This document shows, one piece after another, positions 21,094 to 31,712 of a DNA stretch of 64,000 bases (within the stretch, counting starts at the first letter, position 1; every line of letters starts with the position of its first letter). Location of the stretch: NCBI RefSeq assembly GCF_020509005.1, contig NC_063013.1, forward strand, positions 5,518,001 to 5,582,000, given 5' to 3'. Origin of the DNA: Fulvia fulva (Eukaryota; Ascomycota; Dothideomycetes; Mycosphaerellales; Mycosphaerellaceae). The notes under the pieces were generated by a model. It did no database searches. It was given only the letters and a program-made list of their open reading frames with translations, and was not told the DNA's origin. Both the position numbers and the translations under genes were made by a program.

Positions 21094-21775
21094 GTCGTTG
21101 ACGTGGCTGGAGCCGAACCTGTTCGGGTACGTATCTTATGTTTGAACCGCGACTCGGGGGAAGTGTTTGCTTTTGGTCAAAGAAGCTGCGTGTCTCGTGT
21201 TGAGAGAACGACTTGACTCTTCTCCACGGCTCTGAGAAACACAGGCTGCTTGAAAGACACTTGACGCGAGCATCGCCATGGCTAGATGTTTCGCGCCGGC
21301 TTAGTGAGCAGCCGTTAGCAAGCATGACTTGGCACTCTCAGATAGTTGATTGATCTGAGGAGATGCCCGGACGCCGGAATGGATTGTTGACCGTTTACCA
21401 GAAATACCATTGCTAGATGGGTGCCGTATACATGGTTGGATGTGTCCGCACGTGGCTGACGGGATCCAGCATGAGCCATCTAAGCTCATGACTTCTGGCG
21501 GTTGCAAGCTGAAATTCAGTCTACTGCATAAGTCGGCATCGGGCGCTCTTTGATGTACGCTGTGTCCGCGCAGGCCAGGTCAAAATCCAAGAACGACATA
21601 GATGCCGATGCGTTTCCGTCTAGGAAGAGAACTGAATGGTCGCAAGTGACCGGACAGCGTCAGTTCATCGTAAGCCCTTGTTCGAATGTGTGATGCGGCG
21701 AGACTGCGAGAAGCTGTGGTGGTCAATAGCTGTGCTGAGTGGAGTGGAGATATCCTTCATGCTGCATGGCCTTCT
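21094..21775. other. Intergenic before the PET100 stop
   Basis: About 680 bases with no coding frame of recognisable family, no repeat and no RNA gene. Confidence 0.45.
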
Positions 21776-22211
21776 TCATCCTCGCCACGTCTCGAATAAT
21801 GCGTTCCACGGTGAAGACGGTCCCTCTCCAGTCTTTACGGTGGTCGCTTCCACGATGTCCGGTCTGGGGGTTTGCTTCTCTGCCTCTTGATTCACCGCCA
21901 CCTCGGTGCTCTCTCCCTGCGCCTCCTTTGCCAGTCTCTGTGCTCTTGCCGCCAAGCGCCGCTCCTTCAGAATCTTGAGCTCCTCTGCAATCTCATCGCG
22001 CTCGAAGGGGATCTGATGAGTCTGTCCTTCCTTGGGCCAGAAGTCGGGCACGTTGAATCTCGAGTGCAGGTTGATGCCGAAGTAGTACATGAAGCCGATG
22101 GGGAACATGATGTACATGCCGAACTACATGTACATTCTATCAGTCTCGTCGGCTCCTGTCGATGCAGAAGTCGTTCCTCACCTTGAAGACTTCGAGATGT
22201 GGGCCACCCAT
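21776..22211 (-). CDS. PET100: Cytochrome c oxidase assembly factor PET100
   Basis: Pet100 is a small mitochondrial inner-membrane chaperone needed to put complex IV together. Two exons on the minus strand: a 30-base first exon (22182-22211, MGGPHLEVFK) and 21776-22123, with a 58-nt intron (GTGAGG...GTAG). Together they encode 125 residues. The diagnostic core is the span FGMYIMFPIGFMYYFGINLH followed by VPDFWPKEGQTHQIPFERDE and a charged helix (IAEELKILKERRLAARAQRL). The tail after that is low in conservation. The tiny first exon is needed to give the conserved GGPHLEVFK start, and would be missed by simple ORF calling. Confidence 0.92.
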
Positions 22212-22932
22212 GATTGCGACAGTTCGGTGATGATATGTGTTTTGACGCTCACTTCAAGACAGCAACAAACAGAGTACACGCAATGTCGATGTAGCCCCGT
22301 CGGTGTCGATGAGCGCTAGACGCGGACTCATGCTCAGACCATAGAACTACCCACATTCTGGACTTTTGGTCCGAGCGCATGGCAGAAACACACGCACGCA
22401 TAAATGAGCCGGGTAAGGCGGCATGATCGCGCTTCACGTGTCGCACCTTGACGAACCCATTGGCTCTGATACCAGGAGCATGGGTACGTGTACACAGTCC
22501 CCGCGACGACGCAGCCCATGTGGTCCGCAGCAGTCAACCATGCCAAGGCTAGTGCGCGTCCAGGACGTCGACGGGCCTTCCTCCATCGCCACCACCATGT
22601 TCCAAGCCAAGAGGGCAGCCGGGGATGGATGGCAATTTCCAAGCCATACTGCTCCTCTCCATCGCAAGGATGGTCCTCTTTGAACGCGTCCTTGCGCTTG
22701 CCCCGCTTCTGCTTCAGCTTGGAGATGCACAATCAAGATATGGCAGTGCAGCAGCCAGTGCGCCTGGTGTTAGCTCTTTCGTTGCGCCATCTGGCTAGCC
22801 TACGTCGGTCTTCTCGTCCTACTACCCATCTCCGACCGGGCAAGAGCCCCAGCCAGCAGTCTATCATCCGGTCCTGAACATTACCTGTGTGCTTGCTCAA
22901 ACAACTCCAGACAGTCGTTATGCTGACATCAG
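22212..22932. other. Divergent promoter between PET100 and the sphingomyelinase-like gene
   Basis: About 720 bases. It must hold the first exon (signal peptide) of the sphingomyelinase-like gene, but I could not identify a convincing ATG plus splice donor. The acceptor is probably the CAG at 22930-22932. Confidence 0.4.
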
Positions 22933-24721
22933 CCAGTCCCTGCCAATTTGACCAATCCAGACACGATACCAGACAATGATCCCGACCCCGTTTACTACCC
23001 CAAGCCAGTCGCGAACTTGACCAACGCAGAGCAGCAGAAAGTCACCGAAAATGTGGTCAAGCAGGTCAAGGAAGTCATCGCAAGTCCCTGCTTCACCAGC
23101 AACTGCTCCAAATGCATTGCGGCACTTTCACTCGCCAAAGGTGCTGCCGATTTTGCTCCCAGTCTTGTTCCCGCAGCTATGGTCAGCCTATGCAACGAGA
23201 CCAGCCTGCACTCTGCCAGTACTTGCAAAGAAGACTTCGAAGCTACCACTTTCGGTGCGATCTGGACGCAGGTTCTGGCATTCGCGGATGTCAGTGGGCT
23301 GGATGGGCAGTATATCTGCCACTCTATCTCGACCTCATTCTGCCCGGCGCCGCTCACGTCATCTCTGAATACCGCGAACTTGTTCCCAAAGGCCAAGCCG
23401 GAAAACGCTACAGCTCCTAAAGCAAGCGGGAAGCGTGTCAAGGTCCTGCATATGAGCCATTTTCACATCGACCCACGTCACAAAGTCGGCTCTGAGGGCA
23501 ACTGCACTTCTGCGTTGTGCTGCCGTAACAACAACGATAATACTGCACTGCCGCATGGACAAATCAGCTTTCCAGCGCCGCCTTTTGGCTACTTTCAGTG
23601 TGACACTCCCTACGATCTGGGATTGGGCTGCGCTTCAGGCCGTGGGCCCGTTGACTGGCACTTCAAAGGACGACCCACTGGGTTGGACGATATACACCGG
23701 TGATCTTGTCTCTCACGACCCTCAGACTCAGCTCAATCGTGCATACACCGAGTATGCTGAGACGTCCGTGTACAACTACCTCTTCAAGAAGTACCTCACT
23801 AGACCTGTCTTTCCTGTCCTTGGTAACCATGACACCAATCCAGAAGCTATCGATGCACCTCATTCACTTCCTGGGCCACTTGGACAGCAAATGAGCTGGA
23901 ACTACGACCATGTTGCAGCGCTGTGGAAACATGAAGACTGGCTCGATGATGCAGCAGAAAACCAAGCTCGAGTTCACTACGGCGCTTACAGCATCAAGAA
24001 CCACTATGGCCTACGCATCATCACTTTCAACAGTGACTTCTGGTACAAGAGCAACTTTCTCAACTTCATCAATACCAGCAATCCCGATGTGAGTGGAACG
24101 TTCAAGTTCGTCATTGATGAGTTGCAAGCCGCTGAGGACGCCGGAGAAAGAGTCTGGCTATTTGCACACGTTCTTTCGGGATGGGATGGAAGCAACCCGA
24201 TGCCAAACCCTTCCAACCTCTTCTATCAGATTGTCGAGCGGTACTCACCACATGTCATTGCCAACATCTTCTTTGGGCACACACACGAGGATCAGTCCAT
24301 GATTTACTACGCCAACAACGGCACAAAGCAGTCGCTTGACACTGCTCTCAACAATGGATGGATTGGCCCATCAGTCACTCCTCTGACCAACCTCAACAGT
24401 GGCTTCCGAATGTACGAAGTCGATACCGGCTCTTTCGACATCTACGAAGCGTACACTTGGTACACTGATGTGCATACTTTCTCAAATATGACCCGTCAAG
24501 GACCTACCTTTGAGCTTGAGTACTCTACTCGTGAGACGTATGGTGGAGCTGCTGGGTGGCCACAGGATGCACCGCTGAATGCCACATTCTGGCATGCGGT
24601 CACAGAGGCAATGGAGAAGGATCATAGTCTTGTTAGTAAACAGAACACATTGACGGGCAAGAGCAGCATCAAGAGTCCGAACTGCACCAATGCTGCTTGT
24701 GCTGAGGCGAGAATCTGTTAA
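22933..24721 (+). pseudogene. Acid sphingomyelinase-like phosphodiesterase, frameshifted and missing a metal ligand
   Basis: Homologue of secreted acid sphingomyelinases, which hydrolyse sphingomyelin-type lipids with two zinc ions. The N-terminal saposin-B-like part has paired cysteines (SPCFTSNCSKC, STSFCPAP). The metallophosphoesterase core shows YTGDLVSHD, VLGNHDTNP, HVLSGWDGSNP and FGHTHED. Two defects are visible. First, the metal-binding D-x-H motif reads SHFHIDPRH where the family has SDFHxDP, so the first aspartate is His (codon 23458-23460). Second, one extra G in GGG at 23625-23627 breaks the frame exactly inside TPYDLGLAALQAVGPLTGT. Removing it restores a continuous reading to the TAA at 24721. 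No intron fits the break. The 5' signal-peptide exon is unresolved. The frameshift could be a sequencing error, but the lost ligand makes decay more likely. Confidence 0.75.
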
Positions 24722-25267
24722 TATGAGGTCTGGAAGTGTTGCTCTGGGTCAGCAGTGTCCGCAAGGTTATGGGAGTGTGCAGAGTGCTTTCTCGCCCAAG
24801 TCGTAATAAATTTCCAGAAGGACGCGATATGTACAGTAACATATATCACAAAGGCAGCACATTGAGCTACGATGTCCTCCCGATTTCTTGTCGTGTTTTA
24901 AGAAACCTGCATGAAGCTTCGAGCGCTCTCACAACTAGATGCACTATCATCACCTGTTCTTCCTTACACATCTTGCACGCCATTGCTTGCTCTTCATGCT
25001 TGCGAAGTCCCAAGTCTGTACGCTCTCGCGTGGAACGGGCCACCGGGGGAGCTCAAAAATAATCCCAAAATTGCTTCCCTTCCACCCCAACTTATTACTT
25101 ACGACGAGTTCAAAATCAAAGATTCAGTCCACTGTTACGGAAACATAGATAAGGCTGCGGGCCCGCTTTACTTATTACCAACAAACAAAAAAAAAGATGG
25201 TACTTTCAATGCATCGGCCGCTGGTTTATAGTTAGAACATGCATTCGCAAACACATGGCGGAGTAAG
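24722..25267. other. Intergenic with A/T-rich stretch and poly-A run
   Basis: About 550 bases. An A-rich part at 25050-25200 ends in a run of nine A at about 25187-25195. On the minus strand this is a run of nine T, about 80 bases downstream of the tRNA-like unit, and could act as a Pol III terminator. Confidence 0.4.
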
Positions 25268-25352
25268 AACTCACGGAATCGAACCCGGGGCTAGCCGACA
25301 AAGCAAGTGAATGCAATGGCAACGGCTAATTTTACCACTAAACCACCAATGC
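25268..25352 (-). ncRNA. Degenerate tRNA-Gly(GCC)-like Pol III unit, possible SINE head
   Basis: On the minus strand from 25352: GCATTGG, then box A TGGTTTAGTGGT (25334-25345), a perfect 5-bp anticodon stem AGCCG/CGGCT (25323-25327 with 25293-25297) closing a 25-nt loop that starts TTGCCAT (anticodon GCC at 25318-25320), and box B GGTTCGATTCC (25275-25285). The loop would fit a 7-base loop plus an 18-base intron at the normal place. However, the T stem pairs poorly, and the 3' end (GAGTTCTTACTCC) does not pair with the GCATTGG acceptor strand. It is therefore not a normal functional tRNA. Either it is a tRNA pseudogene or the head of a tRNA-derived SINE ending in the T-run about 80 bases further on. 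Confidence 0.5.
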
Positions 25353-25909
25353 TGGTCGCAAGTCGTGCTTGCTGATGAAATTTAGTCGAGCAGTGCCGTA
25401 TATGTACCTTTGTCTTAAGGTGCGGTGGGGCAGCTGTCGCTTGCTGGGATCCGCTGGCAAGCCTCGCAGGCTCCAGGAGTTAGCTCTGCTGCATTTCTGG
25501 CCGAGGAGTGAGCACATGGAGCAGATCTCGCAGCTCTGAAGCGCGGTCCAGTCGCCAGCTCTGTACATACAGAGTGACAAGCAGTCGGATCACAGAAAGA
25601 ATCAGTGTCAATGAAGATGTGGTGCCATGTGGTTCGGTGGTCGGTGGACAAAGTCGGTGAACAAAGTCCGTGAGACGTAGAATGACTTGGCATCACGTGA
25701 TATCGCACGGGCCTCTCACAGCCCAGAACCACCACAATTGGAACTGCCGAGAATGCTTCTGTTTGGCACAATAATGCATCTACTCAAGCTTATGAGGGAG
25801 GAAAGCAACTCCAGGAACAACTTAACGGTACTTGCTGTCTATCTCTACACCTGACCCAGTCTCACACAGGGAAGGAGGACTACCCACCCATGTACCCTAC
25901 TCCTACACC
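25353..25909. other. Intergenic before the orphan gene stop
   Basis: About 550 bases. Only a small imperfect 13-base tandem duplication (ACAAAGTCGGTGA / ACAAAGTCCGTGA) near 25648-25673 was noticed. No gene is seen. Confidence 0.4.
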
Positions 25910-27331
25910 CTACTTCAACACCCCTGAACTCGGTCCCGCATACCCACCATTGCGATACATTTCAATAACAGCATTCTCATCAATCGTCGCTGCCGTCTGC
26001 GGTCGCGAGTAGATCGACGAAGGTATCGGCGCCCTCTTTGTCGGTCTCTCAACACTCAGACTCTGCGGCCTCACGGAAGCACGACTGTAGTTCTGCGTGC
26101 TTCGATCGACAGGCTCGTCTTCGAATGGGTTTCGGATTCTGTACTCCTGCGACACGGTCTTGGCTTCAGCGTAGAACTCACGTTGCACGGCGCTCATACG
26201 TACATGACCTTCAGAAGCGAAGGGAGAAGTGTCCGCGAACGGGGCGTACTCTTCTTGCGCTGGTGATCGTAGCGGTTGAATAAGCGGAGCTGTTGAGGAG
26301 GCACTGGTGGGTGTTTGCGCCCATGAGTCGGGCGTGTCCTGCACCATGGCGTTAGTGACTTTGACGTGGTCCTCTTGGCTGAGAGATCGGTCTGGACGTA
26401 CTGGCCTTGAGCGGAACTTGTAATCACCAAGAGCAGGCATACAGGACGGACCTGCCACCGGTCTTGAGTTTGGTGCAGGATGAAGCTCGAAAGGCGGATT
26501 CGAGTTTACAGCGCTGGATCGATGAGGACTGCCGGCTGTCGAGCTTCTGGCCTGCTCCACGAACTTGTCGATGTAGTCGCGAGGACCATGTGGGTCGACC
26601 GATTTGTTTGCCTCGCGCGCTGCTCGGAGTCTCGAGCCACATTCCCACATCCCAAGAATCGCAGGCTCTTCCTTATAGCTGAACTCGACACATGATCTAA
26701 GCATTTCCTCAAAGAAGTGCACTCTTTTGCTCTTCTTCCAGTTTTCAGGTCGGAGCCCTGCGATCGTAAGAGCCCCGAGCGCAGTGACAGCTGGACCACT
26801 CTGTGCGATGTGGCCAAGTTTGCACACTACACATTTGGTATCGAGGAAGGACCAGATACAGCTGGGACTTGGATCTCTGCCGAACGTCTGCCTAAAGTGC
26901 GTAGGCTTGAGCCAGATGGCGTTCATATCTTGGAGCAAAGCAATTGGAAGGCTGTCAACGAAGTCGTTGCCTCTGATGTCGGTCCATCGCTCAAGTGCTT
27001 TGAGAGACACCTCATCTTGAGTGACGCCAAGGATACTGTCCAAGGGAAGAGGGTTGACCTTTTTGTGGGTTGAGCATGAAGATGTCATGAGAGGATACTT
27101 AGCTTGAAGATGGGCAGGAAGGTCAGCTATGCGCTTCTTGATATCATCATGGTAACAGGCTGCCGCAGAGGTGCCAGGAGGGGGGATCGGGGCTGCGATA
27201 GAGGCAAGCTGGACAACGTCCGCCTTACTCAGGTCCTTGTAGTCGATCGTGTACTTGGAGGACCGATGGGAGTCGTGGTGGTGAGTGTGTCTGTGTGACA
27301 TGTTTGCGTATAGTCCGTCCCTTGCTGTCAT
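25910..27331 (-). CDS. Orphan protein of 473 residues
   Basis: A single-exon frame from the ATG at 27331 (MTARDGLYANMSHRHTHHHD); a second ATG ten codons later is an equally good start. I do not recognise a domain. The middle (about residues 60-240) looks folded: DEVSLKALERWTDIRGNDFV, SLPIALLQDMNAIWLKPTHF, a cysteine cluster CIWSFLDTKCVVCKLGHIAQ, ALGALTIAGLRPENWKKSKR, EEMLRSCVEF and AILGMWECGSRLR. The N-terminus is His-rich and the C-terminal half is Pro/Ser/Arg-rich and probably disordered. No signal peptide or membrane span is seen. The long uninterrupted frame and codon use support a real gene. A nuclear or cytosolic place is a guess. Confidence 0.65.
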   Translation of the reverse strand: MTARDGLYANMSHRHTHHHDSHRSSKYTIDYKDLSKADVVQLASIAAPIPPPGTSAAACYHDDIKKRIADLPAHLQAKYPLMTSSCSTHKKVNPLPLDSILGVTQDEVSLKALERWTDIRGNDFVDSLPIALLQDMNAIWLKPTHFRQTFGRDPSPSCIWSFLDTKCVVCKLGHIAQSGPAVTALGALTIAGLRPENWKKSKRVHFFEEMLRSCVEFSYKEEPAILGMWECGSRLRAAREANKSVDPHGPRDYIDKFVEQARSSTAGSPHRSSAVNSNPPFELHPAPNSRPVAGPSCMPALGDYKFRSRPVRPDRSLSQEDHVKVTNAMVQDTPDSWAQTPTSASSTAPLIQPLRSPAQEEYAPFADTSPFASEGHVRMSAVQREFYAEAKTVSQEYRIRNPFEDEPVDRSTQNYSRASVRPQSLSVERPTKRAPIPSSIYSRPQTAATIDENAVIEMYRNGGYAGPSSGVLK

Positions 27332-27780
27332 GGAATCGATGGTGATGATTGGTGGCTGAACTTTGGGTCTTGTCTGATCTCGTTTCTTCTGCGTCGTGTG
27401 TTATTCCTACCTTCACTGTGAGACACTGCCTGCAGTGTTGTGAAAGTCGGGGTCTCGTGAGCGCAGTCGGTGAACGTGAAAAGCAAGGAAACACAAAGCA
27501 AGCAGGCAAGCCTGCAATGCCTGGCAGGTAAGATATATATCTTTTAGTGTTCTCTGGTACAATGCATTATGCTCGTACAATGGAGCCTTTTATCATCAAG
27601 ACCTCGTCTTTGTTATCGTTTCACCGTGACCTTGTCTGACAATCCAATTCTGGTCATTGGAGGCATACATCGAAGGCTTAAGACAAAGAGCATTATTTAG
27701 CGACTCGCTTCGAACGCTCAATATGAGGAAGTTGTTGCGCGAGGATAGTCGACCTATCTCTCAAAGGTGGAATAATTGTA
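27332..27780. other. Intergenic between the orphan gene and the PHD gene
   Basis: About 450 bases: the promoter of the orphan gene and the 3' UTR of the PHD gene, both minus. A TATATAT run lies near 27533-27539. No gene is seen. Confidence 0.45.
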
Positions 27781-29973
27781 TCATGATCGTGTGCGGCTCC
27801 CGACTTTTACTTTAAGTCCGGAACTTGGCCTCGTGCATAAGAAGCACGTAAACGTATTTGATAGAGAAGCTGGGTTGAGTCCCACACAGGCCGCGTGCGT
27901 GTGTTGAGTGCAGGAGATGCACTGAACCAGTACCATTCCCTGATCGTGAGGCACGCCGCAAGTGCAACGGATCAACAGCCGACCTGGCTGAGCTGCCCGT
28001 CGTAAGTCGTGTTGCGCGTAGGGATTTTCCGGGAACTGATGGGTAGGTGACACCGAGTGCGGCTGATCCATAGACATTACGCTCCATCTTCGGTTGTGAG
28101 CGTCCAGCGCGGTCTCTGGCCACTCGAGGCTGAGACTAGGTGTCTGTGCTCCAGCGATGGAATGCTGTCGATCAGAGTGCATGTCCATGGGAGCAGTGTC
28201 GATCGTGGCGGCCGCCGAGCTCGCTGCGCGTCGCTGGCCATTTCGACTGGGGGTCTGTTTTCGAAGACTGCCTCCACGCCGCAGCTGAGCGGCGGCAGCG
28301 ATAGCGGCTCTGGAAGGTGTCACTTTCATCGAAGCTGATGAGCTTGAATGAGGTATGCTCAAGCCTTCGAGGTTCTCCACAGGGGGGTCCAGTTTCGCGA
28401 CCTTCGACTTCCTCTCCTCACCTCTGGCGAAACTGAGAGAGGCGCTGCGGCTTGGTGTTTGGTCCTCCTCGTCTTCCTCCTCATCACTCGTGTCGCTGTC
28501 GAACAGGCCTGGAAACCTCTCTTGATACTTGTCAAGCATCGACTTGCTGGGAACAAGGCTTGGCACATTCTGTGTCACTGTCCTCGCTCGGCCACTCTCG
28601 TCAATGGTGAGTATGACAGATGCACGCGGTGTGATTCTTCTCGATTCGGATATTGAGCCAAGTGGCAGTCTGCCAACGCGCTTCATAGGCGATGCTGTCC
28701 GTGGTGGCTGCAACGTGCTGCTGCTGCGACTTAGGCTTTCGCTGCTGTTGGCTCTCGGTGCGCTTGGCGGCCTGGCTGTACCTGTGGTGTTGCTCCGTCG
28801 AAGGCCCTTGGATGTACTGGACGTCGTCGATACAGTGTCCACCGACGATGTAGTCTCGGTACGCTTATGTTCGGCATTTCCACTGTCTTTGCGCTTAGTC
28901 TCAGACTTGGGCGCAGTGATTGGCGGTCTGTTAGGCTTAGTGTTTGACGACTTCACGGGGCGTATCGGTGAGCTGTAGACCAGAGAAGGGTCCACACTTG
29001 CTGTGGTCATAGCAGGGATTGGAGGTGCCTGCTGCGATGTAGCGACGGGCGCTGCGGATGCTGGCCTCTCGAACGGCGGCTGTACAGGGAAACTAGACAT
29101 GGCCGGCGTGTTGAAAGACACAGTCTGAGCAGCACTGGTCTGCATCGTTTGGGTGGGCCAACCCATGGGACCTGATGTCGTCGGTGAGAATGGGTCGTCT
29201 AGTCTGCGTGGCTGCTGCGAGTACATGGTTGGATTGGGCGCCTGTTCCCACATGATCTGTGTCTGAGGATAGATAGGTGCAGACTGTGGGCCAAGGTTGG
29301 CGAACTGAATCACCTGAGGCGAGAACTGCAAGTGCGGAAACTGCATAGGCATTTGCTGCTGACTCTGTGGTGGTTGAATCGCGGCAGGGACCTGTTGCGG
29401 GCTAGCAAATCTTCTGGATGCGATTGTCGATGGCGTCCCGAAGGCAACGAACTGAGACGGCGTAGGCTTCTTGACAGATGATCCCCGCGTAGGGGGAGGC
29501 GTCTGTATCTGAGATGTGTCGAAGGACATGGCAGCTCTGGGCTGTACTGGTTGGCCATTGGAGTACCCGTACACAGGACTCACCATTGCCGGTGGGGCAC
29601 TAGATTGTGTAGGAGGTGGCATCGCCGGATGTTGGAGCATTGTGCCATTGGACTGCATATTGGCGTAGTAGTTGTCCATGTCTGCCGGCATCTGCTGCTG
29701 TCCTTGCACCGGCGTCATGATAGCGTAGTCTGGCTGATGGGGTGTAGCATAGCCAGGCATCTGCGGTGTGCTGAAGGCATCGTTGAAGTGGGACTGGAAG
29801 GTGCCCGTCTTGGGCGTCTGATAGACATGCTGCTGAAAATTGCCGGCCGTGGGTGTCGCCGTGGGACTTGGGAAGGTCCAGTCTACGGCACTGAGCACAG
29901 TATCAATATGGGTACAGCCACGACTTGCCCGTGCGCACTTTGCCTACCCATTGTATGTGTGGTCGAACTCCAT
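27781..29973 (-). CDS. PHD-finger protein with long disordered N-terminus
   Basis: Two exons on the minus strand: a 26-base first exon 29948-29973 (MEFDHTYN plus two bases) and 27781-29890, with a 57-nt intron (GTAGGC...CTCAG), giving 711 residues. The splice gives the natural start MEFDHTYNGAVDWTFPSPTA; without it no ATG precedes the conserved text. The first 450 residues are rich in Gln, Pro and Ser. A conserved short region SPMKRVGRLPLGSISESRR / TPRASVILTIDESGRARTVT follows, then an acidic SDTSDEEEDEEDQ. The C-terminus (about 640-700) is a PHD-type zinc finger: CTCGVPHDQG, VQCISCTQHTHAACVGL, TFTCFLC. Such fingers often read histone tails, so a chromatin or transcription role is likely. The exact orthologue is not identified. 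Confidence 0.82.
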
Positions 29974-31712
29974 GACACTGTGCGTTCTGTCTGCCGCCCT
30001 GGCAGGAGTGGGAGCAGCCCTTGAGTGACGGCGAAGTCTCTATTCCGAATCTTATTGCATCGTCGTCTCCACTCTGCTTCGTCAGGTGTATGGGACCGGT
30101 GTGGGCGGGCCGGGAGACGGTTTCGTGCCGCGTTGGTCAGAGCAACAAAGGTCGAAGGGAGGACGACGGGTGGGGTGGTGGGCGGATGGCAGGAGTGGAT
30201 GGGAGGATGGGATGAGGTGAGGCGAGGTGAGGTGGGAGACGGGTAGATTCTTGCGGTCTGCAGAGCAGCTGCTGAACAGCACAGGAGCACTGAGCAATGG
30301 TACTGGTAGCTCTCCTGGCAACGGATGCAATTATTCCAAGGCTGCAGACACTCTACAGGGCATGGCTCGCCGCAGCGCAGTACTCATTATTGGCGGAGAG
30401 CAAGAAGAGCACGGTCGTGTGCACTGTGCCGAGCAAGGTACAAACGGTGCGGCGGGCTGTGAGCGAGATGTGTGATGATGGCATGGCAGTTGCCATTCCT
30501 CGGTGGCATGGAAACTAGACATGTTGCATGCATCTCGGAACTTGATCAAGATATGTGCGATGCGAACGCAGGCACCGCAAGCGAGGCCAGGCAAGCCCAT
30601 GCACCCATGCACCCATGCACCCATGCTAGCTCTCTCGCCAGCCCGCCGTTGCTCTTCTGGCCTGCATGCAGCATACCAAGTCAGAGTGTGGCGGCCACTC
30701 AGTGTCGAGCGGAGTTTGGAGAGCTATCTCGTCGCTCATTAAGCTTTGTCCAATCAAAGTTTGGGCGAGATCTTCCACATTCATTCAACATTGATGAAGC
30801 CCTCAACTAATAAGCCATCCTCCGCACTCTTTCACGCCTTCTGTGCCGTGCCGTGCTTCCTTTCCCATCACTTTCTCATCAAGACCTTCCATACTACATA
30901 CTGATGAGAGACGTGCTCCATGTATCGAGATGCTGCTGCAAAGAGCGTGTCATGACCGACTGGTCATCAATCGCCGGCGCCGATCAGAATTCAGGCCCCC
31001 TGCTTGCTCTACTGCTCTATTGCAGGGACACTCCCACGTGACTCCGAGCAGCCGGTACGCCCACACTCGTACACGGTACCTTGCACAAGCGTTGCGTGCT
31101 CTGCAACGAAGCTTTGACCCTAGGAAACACACACCTGCGTGACCTGCTGGTATGCCACCGTCCACTCTGCTGCGAACCAGTTTGTGCCACTTTTCGCATG
31201 CGACGCTTGACGCCTGCCATGAATCGCCTGATTGCCAATCACCCAGCTCGCATGCCGTGACTCCCGTATGCACACCACCACACCTACAACACCGTATCGA
31301 CAATCTCTCATGAGCGCGCCTGTCGCTCGAGCGTCAAACGTGAGATCCAGGGTCCACTTTGCGGACGAATATCGAGTGGTAGCTTTACGCCTTTGCGCCA
31401 TCAATCGCACGGAACATTCTATCCTATTGCGCTGCCCTCTCATCACATACATAGACAGATGAGTGAGCGTCAGATGCCGGGCCAGGATACCATGCTTGAG
31501 ACGGGAATGTCTCACTTCGCCTTATCTCCTTGCTTATGACTGCATCATCGACTGCAGGTACCTACACACACTTGTATTCATTTGACTAGCGAAAAGTGAA
31601 CACGATTCGTGCTGACATAACTGCGGTTGTATTACTGCCTACGCATCTGCAGAGCACAAGTTGCCGCAGCTGCCCGAACCATCGTCCGGACCCATGTATA
31701 TCAAACCATATC
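29974..31712. other. Long intergenic region (about 1.7 kb)
   Basis: No coding frame with family resemblance on either strand. It contains the promoter of the PHD gene with G-rich stretches around 30140-30240, and a short 8-base tandem repeat at 30597-30626. I see no RNA gene or transposon end. Confidence 0.45.
30597..30626. repeat. Short tandem repeat (CCATGCAC)n
   Basis: Unit CCATGCAC repeated almost four times in 30 bases. It is a simple microsatellite-like tract with no sign of function. Confidence 0.8.

Noticed and set aside
25640..25680. 13-base tandem duplication (ACAAAGTCGGTGA type)
   Set aside because: Two imperfect units only; no evidence of function.
29551..30246. Open frames of 60-157 codons around the start of the PHD gene
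   Set aside because: They are antisense to the PHD gene or in its G-rich promoter, with low-complexity translations.
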